This document shows positions 13,061 through 20,901 of a stretch of 64,000 bases of DNA, piece by piece. The DNA lies in NCBI RefSeq assembly GCF_002850745.1, contig NZ_PJOK01000064.1:62001-126000 (forward strand), given 5' to 3'. The DNA is from Nonomuraea indica (GTDB lineage: Bacteria > Actinomycetota > Actinomycetes > Streptosporangiales > Streptosporangiaceae). The position numbers were made by a program, and so were the translations under genes. The notes beneath the pieces were generated by a model. The model did not search any database. It was given only the letters and a program-made list of their open reading frames with translations, and was not told the origin of the DNA. Each line of letters starts with the position of its first letter. The stretch's first letter is position 1.

Positions 13061-14320
13061 GTGCTCGAGATTCACTGGACCGAGGACGGTGAGGCGCGCT
13101 CCGCGCGCTGGCGTTCCGCCGCCGGAGCGCCGCCGCCCGCTCGTGTCGTGGTCGCCGACGACCGCATCAGTGCCGACACGGCCTACCGGCTGGCCCGCGA
13201 CGGCACGGCGCTGCTGTGGCGCGGCGACTTCCACAACGCCCGCCAGTTGCTGAGCGCCATGGCCCGGCGCGACGCGCGCAGCCGGGTCATGGCCACCCGG
13301 GCGGAGCCATCCGGCGACGCCGCCCTTGCCCCACCGGCTGACGCCTCGCCGGTCGGTGCCTCGCCGGTCGGCGCGCCACCGGTCGGTGGCGCGCCGGGTG
13401 ACGGCTCGCCGGCCGATGGTTCGCCGGCCGCCGCCTTCCACCGGCACAGGCTGGCCCGCTCGCGGACGGCGCGCGTGCTCGGCCGCCTGCTGGTGCCGCT
13501 GCTGGCCGACCACACCGTGCCGCTGCGGCGCGCCCCCGACCTGCGCCGGGCGTGCGCCGAGGTGTACGGTCCCGCCACCGGGCCGTCGGTGGCCCCGCTC
13601 CGCGAGCTGCTGGGCATCGCCGGGGCGCACGAATGGCGCAGGAAGGGGGTGGAGGTGCCCGCGCTCGGTGCTCGCGTCCATCCGCACCACGGCGTCTTCT
13701 CCCCCGTCCGCGGCGAGTACGTCGACCTGGTCGCCAGGGCGCCCCTGCCCTCCCGGACGAGGGCGTTCGACATCGGCACGGGCACCGGCGTGCTCGCCGC
13801 CGTGCTCGCCCGCCGGGGTGTCGAACGGCTGGTGGCCACCGACCAGGACGCGCGCGCGGTGGCCTGCGCCCGCGACAACCTCGACCGGCTCGGCCTGGCC
13901 GGCCGGGTGGAGGTGCTGCGGACCGACCTGTTCCCGGCCGGCCGCGCTCCGCTCGTCGTGTGCAACCCGCCGTGGATCCCGGCGACGCCGGTCTCCGCCG
14001 TCGACCACGCCGTCTACGACCCCGGCTGCCGGATGCTGCGCGGGTTCCTGTACGGGCTGGCCGGCCACCTGGAGCCGGGCGGCGAGGGCTGGCTGATCCT
14101 GTCGGACCTGGCCGAACACCTGGGGCTGCGCACCCGCGATCACCTGCTGGCCGACATCCGGGCGGCAGGGTTGCGGGTGGCGGGCCGCCTCGACACCCGG
14201 CCGGGGCATCCGCGCGCCGCGGACCCGCGTGACCCGCTGCACGCGGCCCGCGCCGCGGAGGTCACCTCCCTGTGGCGGCTCCGCCCGGCCGAGGACGCTA
14301 CGCCACCGCCTCCAGGATGA
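13061..14320 (+). CDS. SAM-dependent N-methyltransferase (NPPW motif), HemK/PrmB-like
   Basis: 419 residues. The SAM motif I is AFDIGTGTGVLAAVLARRG (about residues 236-254), followed by LVATDQDARA and the catalytic motif VVCNPPWIP typical of methyltransferases acting on planar nitrogen such as glutamine side chains or adenine. The N-terminal ~70 residues match the substrate domain seen in HemK/PrmB-like proteins. Residues ~90-125 are an Ala/Ser/Pro/Gly/Val tract absent from most relatives (see repeat entry). GTG 13061 has AGGAG 5 bases upstream. The last 23 bp overlap the convergent serine hydrolase gene. Target is unknown. Confidence 0.8.
   Translation: MLEIHWTEDGEARSARWRSAAGAPPPARVVVADDRISADTAYRLARDGTALLWRGDFHNARQLLSAMARRDARSRVMATRAEPSGDAALAPPADASPVGASPVGAPPVGGAPGDGSPADGSPAAAFHRHRLARSRTARVLGRLLVPLLADHTVPLRRAPDLRRACAEVYGPATGPSVAPLRELLGIAGAHEWRRKGVEVPALGARVHPHHGVFSPVRGEYVDLVARAPLPSRTRAFDIGTGTGVLAAVLARRGVERLVATDQDARAVACARDNLDRLGLAGRVEVLRTDLFPAGRAPLVVCNPPWIPATPVSAVDHAVYDPGCRMLRGFLYGLAGHLEPGGEGWLILSDLAEHLGLRTRDHLLADIRAAGLRVAGRLDTRPGHPRAADPRDPLHAARAAEVTSLWRLRPAEDATPPPPG
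13333..13432 (+). repeat. In-frame degenerate 15-bp repeat inside the methyltransferase
   Basis: About six degenerate copies of GCCTCGCCGGTCGGT encode SPVGA-like pentapeptides. The period of 15 keeps frame, so copy number can change without breaking the gene. It forms a flexible linker between the N-terminal domain and the SAM domain. Confidence 0.7.
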
Positions 14321-15392
14321 GCGCGCGCAGGTCCTCCATCGGGTCGTCCTCTCCGGCTGTGAGGAGGTTCTTGGTGGCGGCGAGGGCCAGACCGTGGGCC
14401 GGAGCGGCCCCGGCCAGGCTGCCGCCGCTGCCGCTCGCGCCGAACATGGCGCCGCCCCCCTCGATCGAGTAGCCGAGGGCACGCTCGACATCGGCGCCGA
14501 ACACCCAGTCCGGCCCGCCGACCGCCACCGCCGTCATCTCCGCCAGGCGTTCGGGAGAGACGAGGCGGACCCCGTCGACCTCGCCGATGAGCGCGGCGTA
14601 CATCCGCGCCGCCGCGCGGGCGGTCATCGTGCCCACCGCGGGCACGTCGGCGCGCAGGACGTCGGGCCGGCCGCCGATGGCGGCGTCCGGCCGCACGCCG
14701 GGCGGCGCGACGAGGTCGAGCCGGGGAACGGCGGAGCTGATCTGCTCCAGCGCCGCCGACCAGTTGCCGTCGCGCAGGACCGCGAGCCGGTGCTGCTGGT
14801 CGGCGGGCACGCCGAAGAACAGCTCGCCGGGCACCTTCAGCGGCTCGGCGACGTCCTCGGCGAGGACCTGCGCGAGGGTGCGGCCGGTGGCGCGGCGCAC
14901 GGTCTCGCCGACCAGCCAGCCGTAGGTCCACGCGTGGTAGCCGTGGGCCGTGCCCGGCTCCCACAGCGGCTCGCTGCCGGCCACGAGCGCGCACATGCGG
15001 GTCCAGTCGGTGAAGTCCTCGGCGGTGACGCCGGCGGGCAGGGCGGGCACGCCGGCCGCGTGGGTCAGCGCGTGCCGCAGCGTGGTGCCGCCCTTGCCGT
15101 GCTGGGCGTACTCCGGCCACACGTCGGCGATGCGCAGGTCGTAGTCGAGCTCTCCCCGCTCGACCAGGACGTGGACGGCGGTGGCCGTCATGCCCTTGCC
15201 CGTCGAGAAGCTGAAGAACGGCGTGTCCGGTGTGACGGGCCGGCCGGAGCCGGGGTCGGCGACACCCGCGCACGCGTCGACGACGAGCTCGCCCCGCACG
15301 TAGGCGGCCACCTGGACACCCAGCTCGCGGCCCGAGGCGACCAGCTCGTCGATGGCCCGCTGCACCCGTTCCTGGAGCGCGTTCACTGTCAT
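14298..15392 (-). CDS. Class C beta-lactamase-fold serine hydrolase
   Basis: 364 residues of the beta-lactamase/esterase EstB-type family. The nucleophile motif is FSTGKGM (S-x-x-K, about residue 64), the second motif is YHAW instead of the usual YxN, and a late GASGSGGS loop replaces the KTG box, which suggests an esterase or peptidase rather than a true beta-lactamase. No signal peptide is seen, so it is likely cytoplasmic. It overlaps the convergent methyltransferase by 23 bp. Two CTCCTAGGT repeats precede the start and may be its operator. Confidence 0.85.
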   Translation of the reverse strand: MTVNALQERVQRAIDELVASGRELGVQVAAYVRGELVVDACAGVADPGSGRPVTPDTPFFSFSTGKGMTATAVHVLVERGELDYDLRIADVWPEYAQHGKGGTTLRHALTHAAGVPALPAGVTAEDFTDWTRMCALVAGSEPLWEPGTAHGYHAWTYGWLVGETVRRATGRTLAQVLAEDVAEPLKVPGELFFGVPADQQHRLAVLRDGNWSAALEQISSAVPRLDLVAPPGVRPDAAIGGRPDVLRADVPAVGTMTARAAARMYAALIGEVDGVRLVSPERLAEMTAVAVGGPDWVFGADVERALGYSIEGGGAMFGASGSGGSLAGAAPAHGLALAATKNLLTAGEDDPMEDLRALILEAVA

Positions 15393-15397
15393 GAGAA

Positions 15398-15427
15398 CTC
15401 CTAGGTAATTTCCTAATGCTCCTAGGT
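15398..15427. promoter_or_regulatory. Paired CCTAGG palindromes upstream of serine hydrolase
   Basis: CTCCTAGGT occurs at 15398-15406 and again at 15419-15427, exactly 21 bp (two helical turns) apart. Each contains the palindrome CCTAGG. Between them lies TAGGTAATTTCCTA, itself near-palindromic. The AT-rich segment in a GC-rich genome marks a promoter with a likely bound repressor; no cognate regulator is identifiable. Confidence 0.5.
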
Positions 15428-15467
15428 TAGCAGGGGCGAGCCGGGCACCGGCCGACGCCGGACACGC

Positions 15468-16217
15468 TCACGTCTGCTTGGCCGGCATGACGATCACCTC
15501 CGGCAGGCTCACATGGGCCGGGCGGCCGACGGCGAAGGCGACGACCTCCGCCAGGTCCTCGGCCGCGAGGGGGTCGATGCGGGTCTTCATGTCCTCGGAC
15601 CAGGCGGTTCCGAGCTCCGACCCTGACAGGAGGTCGGTGACGACCATGCCGGGCTGGATGTCGGTGACGCGGATCCCGGCCGGGGCCAGCTCCAGCCTGA
15701 GGTTCCTGGACAGGTGGCTGACGGCCGCCTTGGTCGCGGCGTACACGCCCGCGCCGAACTCCGCCTTGCTCGCCGCGACCGACGAGATGTTCACCAGGTC
15801 GGCGGGCCCGCCGGCCGACGCGGCCTCGGTGAGGAACGGCAGGAACCCCCGGGTGGACCGCAGCAGGCCGGTGAGGTTCACCTCGACCTGGCGCTCCCAC
15901 TCGTCGATCCGGCCGTCCGCCGCCAGGCCCGGCGTCAGGATGCCTGCGGCGTTGACCAGCAGGTCCACGCCGCCCAGCTCCCGCGCCACCGCCTGCCCGT
16001 CGATCTGACCGGCGGTGAGGTCGAAGGGCACGGCCACGGCCGACCCGCCCGCGTTCTCGATCTCCTTGCGCACGGCGTCCAGCCGGTCCCGGCGGCGGGC
16101 GACGAGAGCCACCCGTGCCCCCTGTGCGGCGAGCAGCCGGGCCGTGGCCGCGCCGATGCCCGATGAGGCCCCGGTCACGACAGCTCGCCGGCCGGTGAGA
16201 GGTGAGTTCGCAGTCAT
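15468..16217 (-). CDS. Short-chain dehydrogenase/reductase
   Basis: 249 residues with the classical SDR signature: nucleotide motif VVTGASSGIGAATARLLA at the N-terminus, NAAG at ~89, the catalytic Ser in VNISSVAA and YAATKAA (Y-x-x-x-K, about residue 158), then PGMVVTDLL. The Arg-rich second strand (ALVARRRDRL) favours NADP(H). GGAGG precedes the ATG by 7 bases. It is divergent from an XRE regulator with an inverted repeat between them, the usual layout for an XRE/MmyB-type regulator and its target reductase. Substrate unknown. Confidence 0.88.
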   Translation of the reverse strand: MTANSPLTGRRAVVTGASSGIGAATARLLAAQGARVALVARRRDRLDAVRKEIENAGGSAVAVPFDLTAGQIDGQAVARELGGVDLLVNAAGILTPGLAADGRIDEWERQVEVNLTGLLRSTRGFLPFLTEAASAGGPADLVNISSVAASKAEFGAGVYAATKAAVSHLSRNLRLELAPAGIRVTDIQPGMVVTDLLSGSELGTAWSEDMKTRIDPLAAEDLAEVVAFAVGRPAHVSLPEVIVMPAKQT

Positions 16218-16277
16218 CGCGTTCCTCCAGTGCTCGAGTTCTTCGCTGGGCTCGATGCTGCGCGAGGTCGTACGGGG

Positions 16278-16312
16278 CCTGCCAGCACCCCTGCGAAGGT
16301 GGTACTGGCAGG
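16278..16312. promoter_or_regulatory. Inverted repeat CCTGCCAG-N19-CTGGCAGG
   Basis: Perfect 8-bp arms (16278-16285 and 16305-16312) in the divergent SDR/XRE promoter region, with additional inner CACC/GGTG symmetry. Probable binding site for the adjacent XRE regulator. Confidence 0.55.
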
Positions 16313-16351
16313 GTCAGGTCCGCCACGGCGGGATGCCCGATACTGGGCGGC

Positions 16352-17227
16352 ATGGACACGGGCCGCGAACTGGGTGACTTCCTGCGATCGCGCCGGGCGC
16401 GCCTGCGACCGGAGGACGCGGGGCTGCCGACCTACGGCGAGCGGCGCAGGGTCGCCGGGCTGCGCCGCGAGGAGGTGGCGTTGCTCGCCGGGGTGAGCGT
16501 CCCGTACTACGTCCGGCTGGAGCAGGGGCGGGCCGCGAACGTCTCCGACGAGATCCTCGACGCGATCGCCCGGGCCCTGGCGCTGGACGAGACCGAGCAC
16601 GCCCACCTGCGCAACCTCGCCCGGCCCCGGCAGACGGCGCGCAGCCCCGCCCCGCGGGTGCGGCCGACCATCCAGCGCATGCTCGACGCGGTCGACGCGC
16701 CCGCGTTCGTCCTGGGCCGCCGCTGCGAGCTGCTCGCCGCCAACCGGCTGGCCACCGCGCTGTTCTTCGGCAGCGTGAGCGCCGAGCCGATCCTGCCCGC
16801 CGCGGGGCTCAACTGCGCGCGCCTGGTCTTCCTGGACCCGTCGTTCCGCGCCCTCTACCGCAACTGGGAGGACAAGGCCCGCGAGACGGTCGCCTTCCTC
16901 CGGCTCGACGCGGGCCGCCATCCCGGCGACCGGCGGCTCGCCGCCCTGATCGGCGAGCTGTCGATGCGGAGCCCCGACTTCCGGCGACTGTGGGCCGGGC
17001 ACGACGTCAAGGAACGCTCGACCGGCACGGTGCATCTCGACCATCCGCTGGCGGGCGAGATGCGGCTCGACTGCGAGACGCTCCGGGTCGGCGGCGACCC
17101 CGACCAGGTCCTCGTCACCTACCTGGCGGAGCCGGGCTCGGCCGCCGAGCAGGCCCTGAGCTTCCTGGCGAGCTGGGCCGCCCGCCCGGCCCCGCGGCTC
17201 GAGGTCCGAAGCGACCGCGATTCCTGA
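16352..17227 (+). CDS. XRE-family regulator with MmyB-like ligand domain
   Basis: 291 residues. An N-terminal XRE helix-turn-helix (LREEVALLAGVSVPYYVRLE after GERRRVAG) is followed by the MmyB-like PAS-type domain beginning VDAPAFVLGRRCELLAANRL, which binds small hydrophobic ligands in related proteins. ATG 16352 starts just before the conserved HTH; longer upstream readings enter the promoter. Regulators of this class usually control one adjacent divergent SDR or quinone reductase, as here. Confidence 0.88.
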   Translation: MDTGRELGDFLRSRRARLRPEDAGLPTYGERRRVAGLRREEVALLAGVSVPYYVRLEQGRAANVSDEILDAIARALALDETEHAHLRNLARPRQTARSPAPRVRPTIQRMLDAVDAPAFVLGRRCELLAANRLATALFFGSVSAEPILPAAGLNCARLVFLDPSFRALYRNWEDKARETVAFLRLDAGRHPGDRRLAALIGELSMRSPDFRRLWAGHDVKERSTGTVHLDHPLAGEMRLDCETLRVGGDPDQVLVTYLAEPGSAAEQALSFLASWAARPAPRLEVRSDRDS

Positions 17228-17285
17228 GCCATGCCCCCACGGCGGCCCGGCCGGGCCTGCCACGCTCTCCCCCCGCCCCCGCCCC

Positions 17286-17337
17286 CGCGCCGCGCCTCCC
17301 CGCGCCGCGCCTCCCCGCGCCGCGCCTCCCCGCGCCG
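17286..17337. repeat. Perfect 15-bp tandem repeat, 3.4 copies
   Basis: CGCGCCGCGCCTCCC repeats exactly at 17286, 17301 and 17316, followed by a 7-base partial copy. It lies in the 195-bp gap between the XRE gene and the convergent DUF2867 gene and has no coding support. Confidence 0.9.
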
Positions 17338-17422
17338 TGTCCCGCAGCGTGTGACGAGCCGGCGTGTCCCTCTGCGTGCTCACGCGGCGGGATCGGCGGC
17401 GCGCCGCTCACCGCCGGGCGGC

Positions 17423-17998
17423 TCACCGGGCGGCGTGGCGCCAGCCGCGTCCCATCATGCGGACCACCGCCGGATCGACGATCAGCCGCCTGAACGGCCT
17501 GATCGCCGCCATGTAGGCCGCCCCGAACAGCCCGTTGGGCTTGACCAGCACGGCCATCTGACCGCGGTACCCGCCCGCCCCGTCGGGCACCCAGCCGATG
17601 TGCATCACCGTGTGCACGGTCCGGTTGGCCATCTCCGCCGCCCACTCGTCGCGCGTCCGGTAGACCGAGGTGAACGGGATCGCGCGGGGGTCCGGCCCGG
17701 CTGGGGCGTCGCGGAGGTCCGCCGGCAACCGGTCGCGCAGTGTCCGCACCCGGGCGCCGACGGCCGAGTCGGGCCCGTCCCAGCCGAGCAGCTCCCCGAT
17801 CTTCCAGCGGAGCGCGAAGAGCACGCGGGTCGCTCCGGAGAAGCGTCCCTCCCCGGAGGTGATCTGCCGCACCAGCAGCTCCAGCTCGTCCGGCCCTCCC
17901 GGGGTCGGCAGCGCCCACACGTCCTCGAGCCGGAAGTCGCGCGCGATCTCGTGGATCCGCCAGGGGCGCGACGTGTGCGCGGTGTTCGCGAGTCTCAT
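17423..17998 (-). CDS. DUF2867 domain protein
   Basis: 191 residues from ATG 17998 with GGAGG 8-9 bases upstream. The pattern RIHEIARDFRLEDVWALPTP, FALRWKIGELLGWD, and HIGWVPDGAGGYRGQMAVLV matches the DUF2867 family, often found fused to or beside NAD(P)-binding SDRs. Function is unknown; a START/SRPBCC-like fold binding hydrophobic molecules is a common suggestion. It is divergent from a TetR repressor whose start lies 60 bp away, so it is probably that regulator's target. Confidence 0.8.
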   Translation of the reverse strand: MRLANTAHTSRPWRIHEIARDFRLEDVWALPTPGGPDELELLVRQITSGEGRFSGATRVLFALRWKIGELLGWDGPDSAVGARVRTLRDRLPADLRDAPAGPDPRAIPFTSVYRTRDEWAAEMANRTVHTVMHIGWVPDGAGGYRGQMAVLVKPNGLFGAAYMAAIRPFRRLIVDPAVVRMMGRGWRHAAR

Positions 17999-18058
17999 AC
18001 GGACAACCTCCTGTGTTCGCCAGCATAGATTACGATTGCTAGCACACAAGGAGGTGGC

Positions 18059-18628
18059 GTGACAACGCGACGAGAGCAGACCAGCCAGGAGAGCCGCGAG
18101 CTGATCCTCACCGCGGCGGCGGAGCTGTTCGCCGAGAAGGGATACCGGCAGACCACGTTCGCCGACGTGGCCGAACGGTCCGGGATCAGCAGAGGCTCGA
18201 TCCCCTGGCACTTCGGCAGCAAGGAGGGCCTGCTGCTGGCCGTGCTCGAACGCTCGGTCCAGCTGGTCCGCCTCGGCGTCACCGAGGCGGAGAGCGTGGA
18301 GGCGGGGTTCGAGCGCCTGGTGGAGGGGCTCGGCGCCCTGCTGACACTGCCGACGACCCGGCTCTTCGTCACGCTCCTGGTCGAGGCGCTGGAGCCGGGC
18401 TCGCCCATCCACGGCCGCTACCTCGAGATCCACGACGCGCTGCGCGAACACTGCAGGCGATGGCTGGAGCGGGTGCCGCTGCCACCCGAGCTGCCCGCCG
18501 ACGCGCTGGCCGTCGCGATCGTCGGCGCGGGCATCGGCATCCATCAGCAGTGGCTCCTCGCGCCCGACCGGGTCGACCCCCACCGGGCGCTCGCCGCGCT
18601 GCGCACGCTGGTGTCGGCGGCACTGTAG
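18059..18628 (+). CDS. TetR-family regulator
   Basis: 189 residues starting at GTG 18059 behind GGAGG. The N-terminal HTH reads ILTAAAELFAEKGYRQTTFA, DVAERSGISRGSIPWHFGSK, typical TetR; the C-terminal ligand domain resembles the AcrR/YcdC groups. The 60-bp region shared with the DUF2867 gene is AT-rich and contains AGCA-N11-TGCT and a GCTAGC palindrome, a plausible but weak operator. The following 256 bp (18629-18884) contain no recognisable gene. Confidence 0.85.
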   Translation: MTTRREQTSQESRELILTAAAELFAEKGYRQTTFADVAERSGISRGSIPWHFGSKEGLLLAVLERSVQLVRLGVTEAESVEAGFERLVEGLGALLTLPTTRLFVTLLVEALEPGSPIHGRYLEIHDALREHCRRWLERVPLPPELPADALAVAIVGAGIGIHQQWLLAPDRVDPHRALAALRTLVSAAL

Positions 18629-18884
18629 TCCCGGCCACACCCGACGCCGTGGGACTCAGGGCTTGACCGCTCCTTCGCTCCGGGAGCTCTCGAAGCGCTA
18701 CGGCCACCATCCGAAGGGCGGTGGCCAGCCCGCCGACCGCGGCCGGCTGGGCCGGTGCGATCTGGCGACTGCGGCTCTCGCCGGGCACCACGGTCGACGG
18801 CGTTCCCCACGCCCCGGCACGACCGAGCATCTGCTGGTCGCCTCCGCCAGCCTCCCGGCAGGTCCGGCCGACGACCTCGGGTGC

Positions 18885-19544
18885 TCAGACGCTGCGCAGG
18901 ACCGAGACCACGATGCCCAGCACCGTGGCGCCGTCGCCGTCGATGATCTCGTAACCGGCGTTGCGCGGTTCGAGATAGACGTGCCCGTCGCGACGGCGGT
19001 ACACCTTGACAGTGGCCTCACCGTCGATCATCGCGGCGACGATCTGGCCGGAGTGGGCCTCGGGCTGCTGCCGCACCACGACGATGTCGCCGTCGCAGAT
19101 CGCGGCTCCGACCATCGACTCGCCCCGCACGCGAAGGCCGAACACGGTGCCGCGCCCGGTGAGGTCGCGAGGCAGGGTCAGGGTGCCGTCCAGGTGCTCG
19201 TCGGCGGAGATGGGGCTGCCCGCGGCGATGTCTCCGACCACGGGCACGGTCACCAGGTCGGCCACCGGTCGCGGCGCCGAGGCCCGCAGGAACGGCCGCA
19301 CGTCGATCGGCCGGGTCATCGTCGTGGCCCGGCTGAGGAATCCCTTGTCCTCCAGGCTTCTCAGGTGCTTCGACACCGACGACGGCGACCGCAGGCCGAC
19401 CGCGCGGCCGATCTCGCGCGTGCTCGGAGGATGCCCGTACCTGACCACCCAGTCCCGGATCGTGGCCAGGATCCGCTGCTGGCGCTGCGGAAGGGCCGAG
19501 AAGTCCAGGTGGCCGAACGTGTCAGGATCGTCGTAGGTGGTCAC
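18885..19544 (-). CDS. LexA-type self-cleaving repressor, probable second paralogue
   Basis: 219 residues from GTG 19544. The N-terminal winged helix (RQQRILATIRDWVVRYGHPP, then STREIGRAVGLRSPSSVSKH) and C-terminal S24 peptidase domain are both complete: Ala108-Gly109 cleavage site (DIAAGSP), catalytic Ser143 (RGESM) and Lys180 (EATVKVY). LexA represses SOS genes and cleaves itself on RecA filaments. The isolated setting, without dinB or nrdR neighbours, and the diverged helix suggest an additional LexA-like regulator; a canonical copy elsewhere is assumed, not seen. TAGCAT lies about 8 bp before the GTG with no Shine-Dalgarno, so the mRNA is probably leaderless. It faces an acidic protein of unknown function. 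Confidence 0.82.
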   Translation of the reverse strand: MTTYDDPDTFGHLDFSALPQRQQRILATIRDWVVRYGHPPSTREIGRAVGLRSPSSVSKHLRSLEDKGFLSRATTMTRPIDVRPFLRASAPRPVADLVTVPVVGDIAAGSPISADEHLDGTLTLPRDLTGRGTVFGLRVRGESMVGAAICDGDIVVVRQQPEAHSGQIVAAMIDGEATVKVYRRRDGHVYLEPRNAGYEIIDGDGATVLGIVVSVLRSV

Positions 19545-19766
19545 CCGCGAAATGCTAGACGCGGTGCGTCCCGCGTATCCGCCGGACGGTGCGACCGCCG
19601 AGCCTTCCTCCCGGCATCCTCGTGGGCGCAGCGACAAGAGCGTCCGCCAGGAGGTGTCGGCTGCGGGTGCCGACGCCGGAGGCGAGTGTCGGCCCGGACG
19701 TCTACTATCCGGACTCACTGGTGATCAGATGTGACCACTGTCTCCGGCTGAAGGGGCGCCCCCAGC

Positions 19767-20492
19767 GTGACCACGATCTTTACCGTGTCCGTCGACTCCG
19801 TCGACGGCTCCACCCTCCGTGGGAGGGTGCACATCGTCAACCCCGACGTCCCCTTTGTGCCGGAGGAGACCGTCTTCCCCCTGTCCCTCCTGGTCGACGC
19901 CTGGTGGAAGCTGGACCACGGGTATCTGCGCGACGAGGACGACGAAGACGGAGAGCGGTACCCCTTCACCGAGCACCAGGGCAAGGAGATCACCACAGGC
20001 ATGCGGCTGAAGGACGAGTTTTCGAGTCTCTTCGAGCTCATCCTCGGCAAGGAGATAAGGGTCACCGAAGACGGGTACCTGCTCGCAGACGACGGCGAGA
20101 CCGTCCTCGAACCCAGGCGCAAAGCCGAAGACGTGTACAAGCTGAGCGGGGGCAGCCGCCCCGGCTATTCCGTGTTCACTTCCGGCAACGCCGAGGAGTT
20201 CTCACAACGCGCCGCCGACATTGTGACCTCCTACGACATCAGCCCGTACCGGAACGTCCCGCTACGGAGCGAGGTCGCGGCGCTGAAGGACCCGAACGAG
20301 CCCTGGGATCCCGAGGAGCCGGACGGTCCCGCCGATCTGGACGACTACGACGTGTGGGCCGTGTTCGACGACCACTCCCTGGCCGGACTTCCGTACGCGG
20401 AGATCACGGTGACGGTCAGCGACGCGGGCTACCTGGAACACATGGTCGCCGGCATGCGCTGGGACACGACCATGACAGGGGAAGTGTGCTGA
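19767..20492 (+). CDS. Acidic protein of unknown function
   Basis: 241 residues beginning at GTG 19767, with AAGGGGCG about 11 bases upstream. The chain is strongly acidic (for example DEDDEDGE near residue 53 and DPNEPWDPEEPDG near residue 175), has no signal peptide or membrane helix, and contains scattered short beta-rich motifs (VHIVNPDVPF, YAEITVTVSDAGY). Codon use is less GC-biased than in neighbours (AAGGAGATAAGG), which hints at acquisition. No family is recognised. It is divergent from the LexA-like repressor, 222 bp away, and may be its target. Confidence 0.7.
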   Translation: MTTIFTVSVDSVDGSTLRGRVHIVNPDVPFVPEETVFPLSLLVDAWWKLDHGYLRDEDDEDGERYPFTEHQGKEITTGMRLKDEFSSLFELILGKEIRVTEDGYLLADDGETVLEPRRKAEDVYKLSGGSRPGYSVFTSGNAEEFSQRAADIVTSYDISPYRNVPLRSEVAALKDPNEPWDPEEPDGPADLDDYDVWAVFDDHSLAGLPYAEITVTVSDAGYLEHMVAGMRWDTTMTGEVC

Positions 20493-20901
20493 GAACTCGC
20501 CACAGCACGAGGTGGGTGGGCGAGCGCCAGGGCCGGGCGGCCGCTCAGCACGGTGGAAGGGGCGGCGTACGTACCGGATCTGCCGTAGCGGAAGGTGTGC
20601 GGGAGCTGAGGAGCGCCGGACGAACTGGCCTTCGGCGGTCGACTCGCTCCGAGCCGGTGCCCGGACGGCGACCCGGACGGCGAAAGAAAGAAGGGTGATC
20701 CTCCTTTCCACTCTCAACGTATAGCGCAGCGGGGGGCTTGCGGCAAGACCCGGGTCGTGCCGCAGAATCGTCCGCCGGAGCCGGAACCCGGGGAGACGAC
20801 GGTTCCCGGCAGCCGTGCCTGAGACGGCTCCCACCACCCCGGACCCGCGCGGGAGCGAGGGCCGGGCGTCATGGTCGCCGGCCACCCACAGATCGGAGCA
20901 G
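20493..20901. other. helR upstream region
   Basis: 409 bp with no supported gene. It starts with a GTGCTG/CAGCAC stem (20486-20508) at the end of the preceding gene, contains an AT-rich patch (20683-20725) unusual for this genome that may hold the promoter, and carries the rifamycin-associated element at 20733. An alternative GTG start at 20815 lacks a ribosome-binding site. Confidence 0.6.
20733..20752 (+). promoter_or_regulatory. Rifamycin-associated element (RAE)
   Basis: GGGGCTTGCGGCAAG followed by ACCCG matches, with one change, the conserved element known upstream of rifamycin-inducible genes in actinomycetes (GGGGCTTGCGGCAAGGCCCG). It lies about 150 bp before the helR ATG. Its right part is embedded in a 26-bp palindrome (20739-20764): TGCGGCA, A, GACCC facing GGGTC, G, TGCCGCA, broken by a single mismatch. 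Confidence 0.85.
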
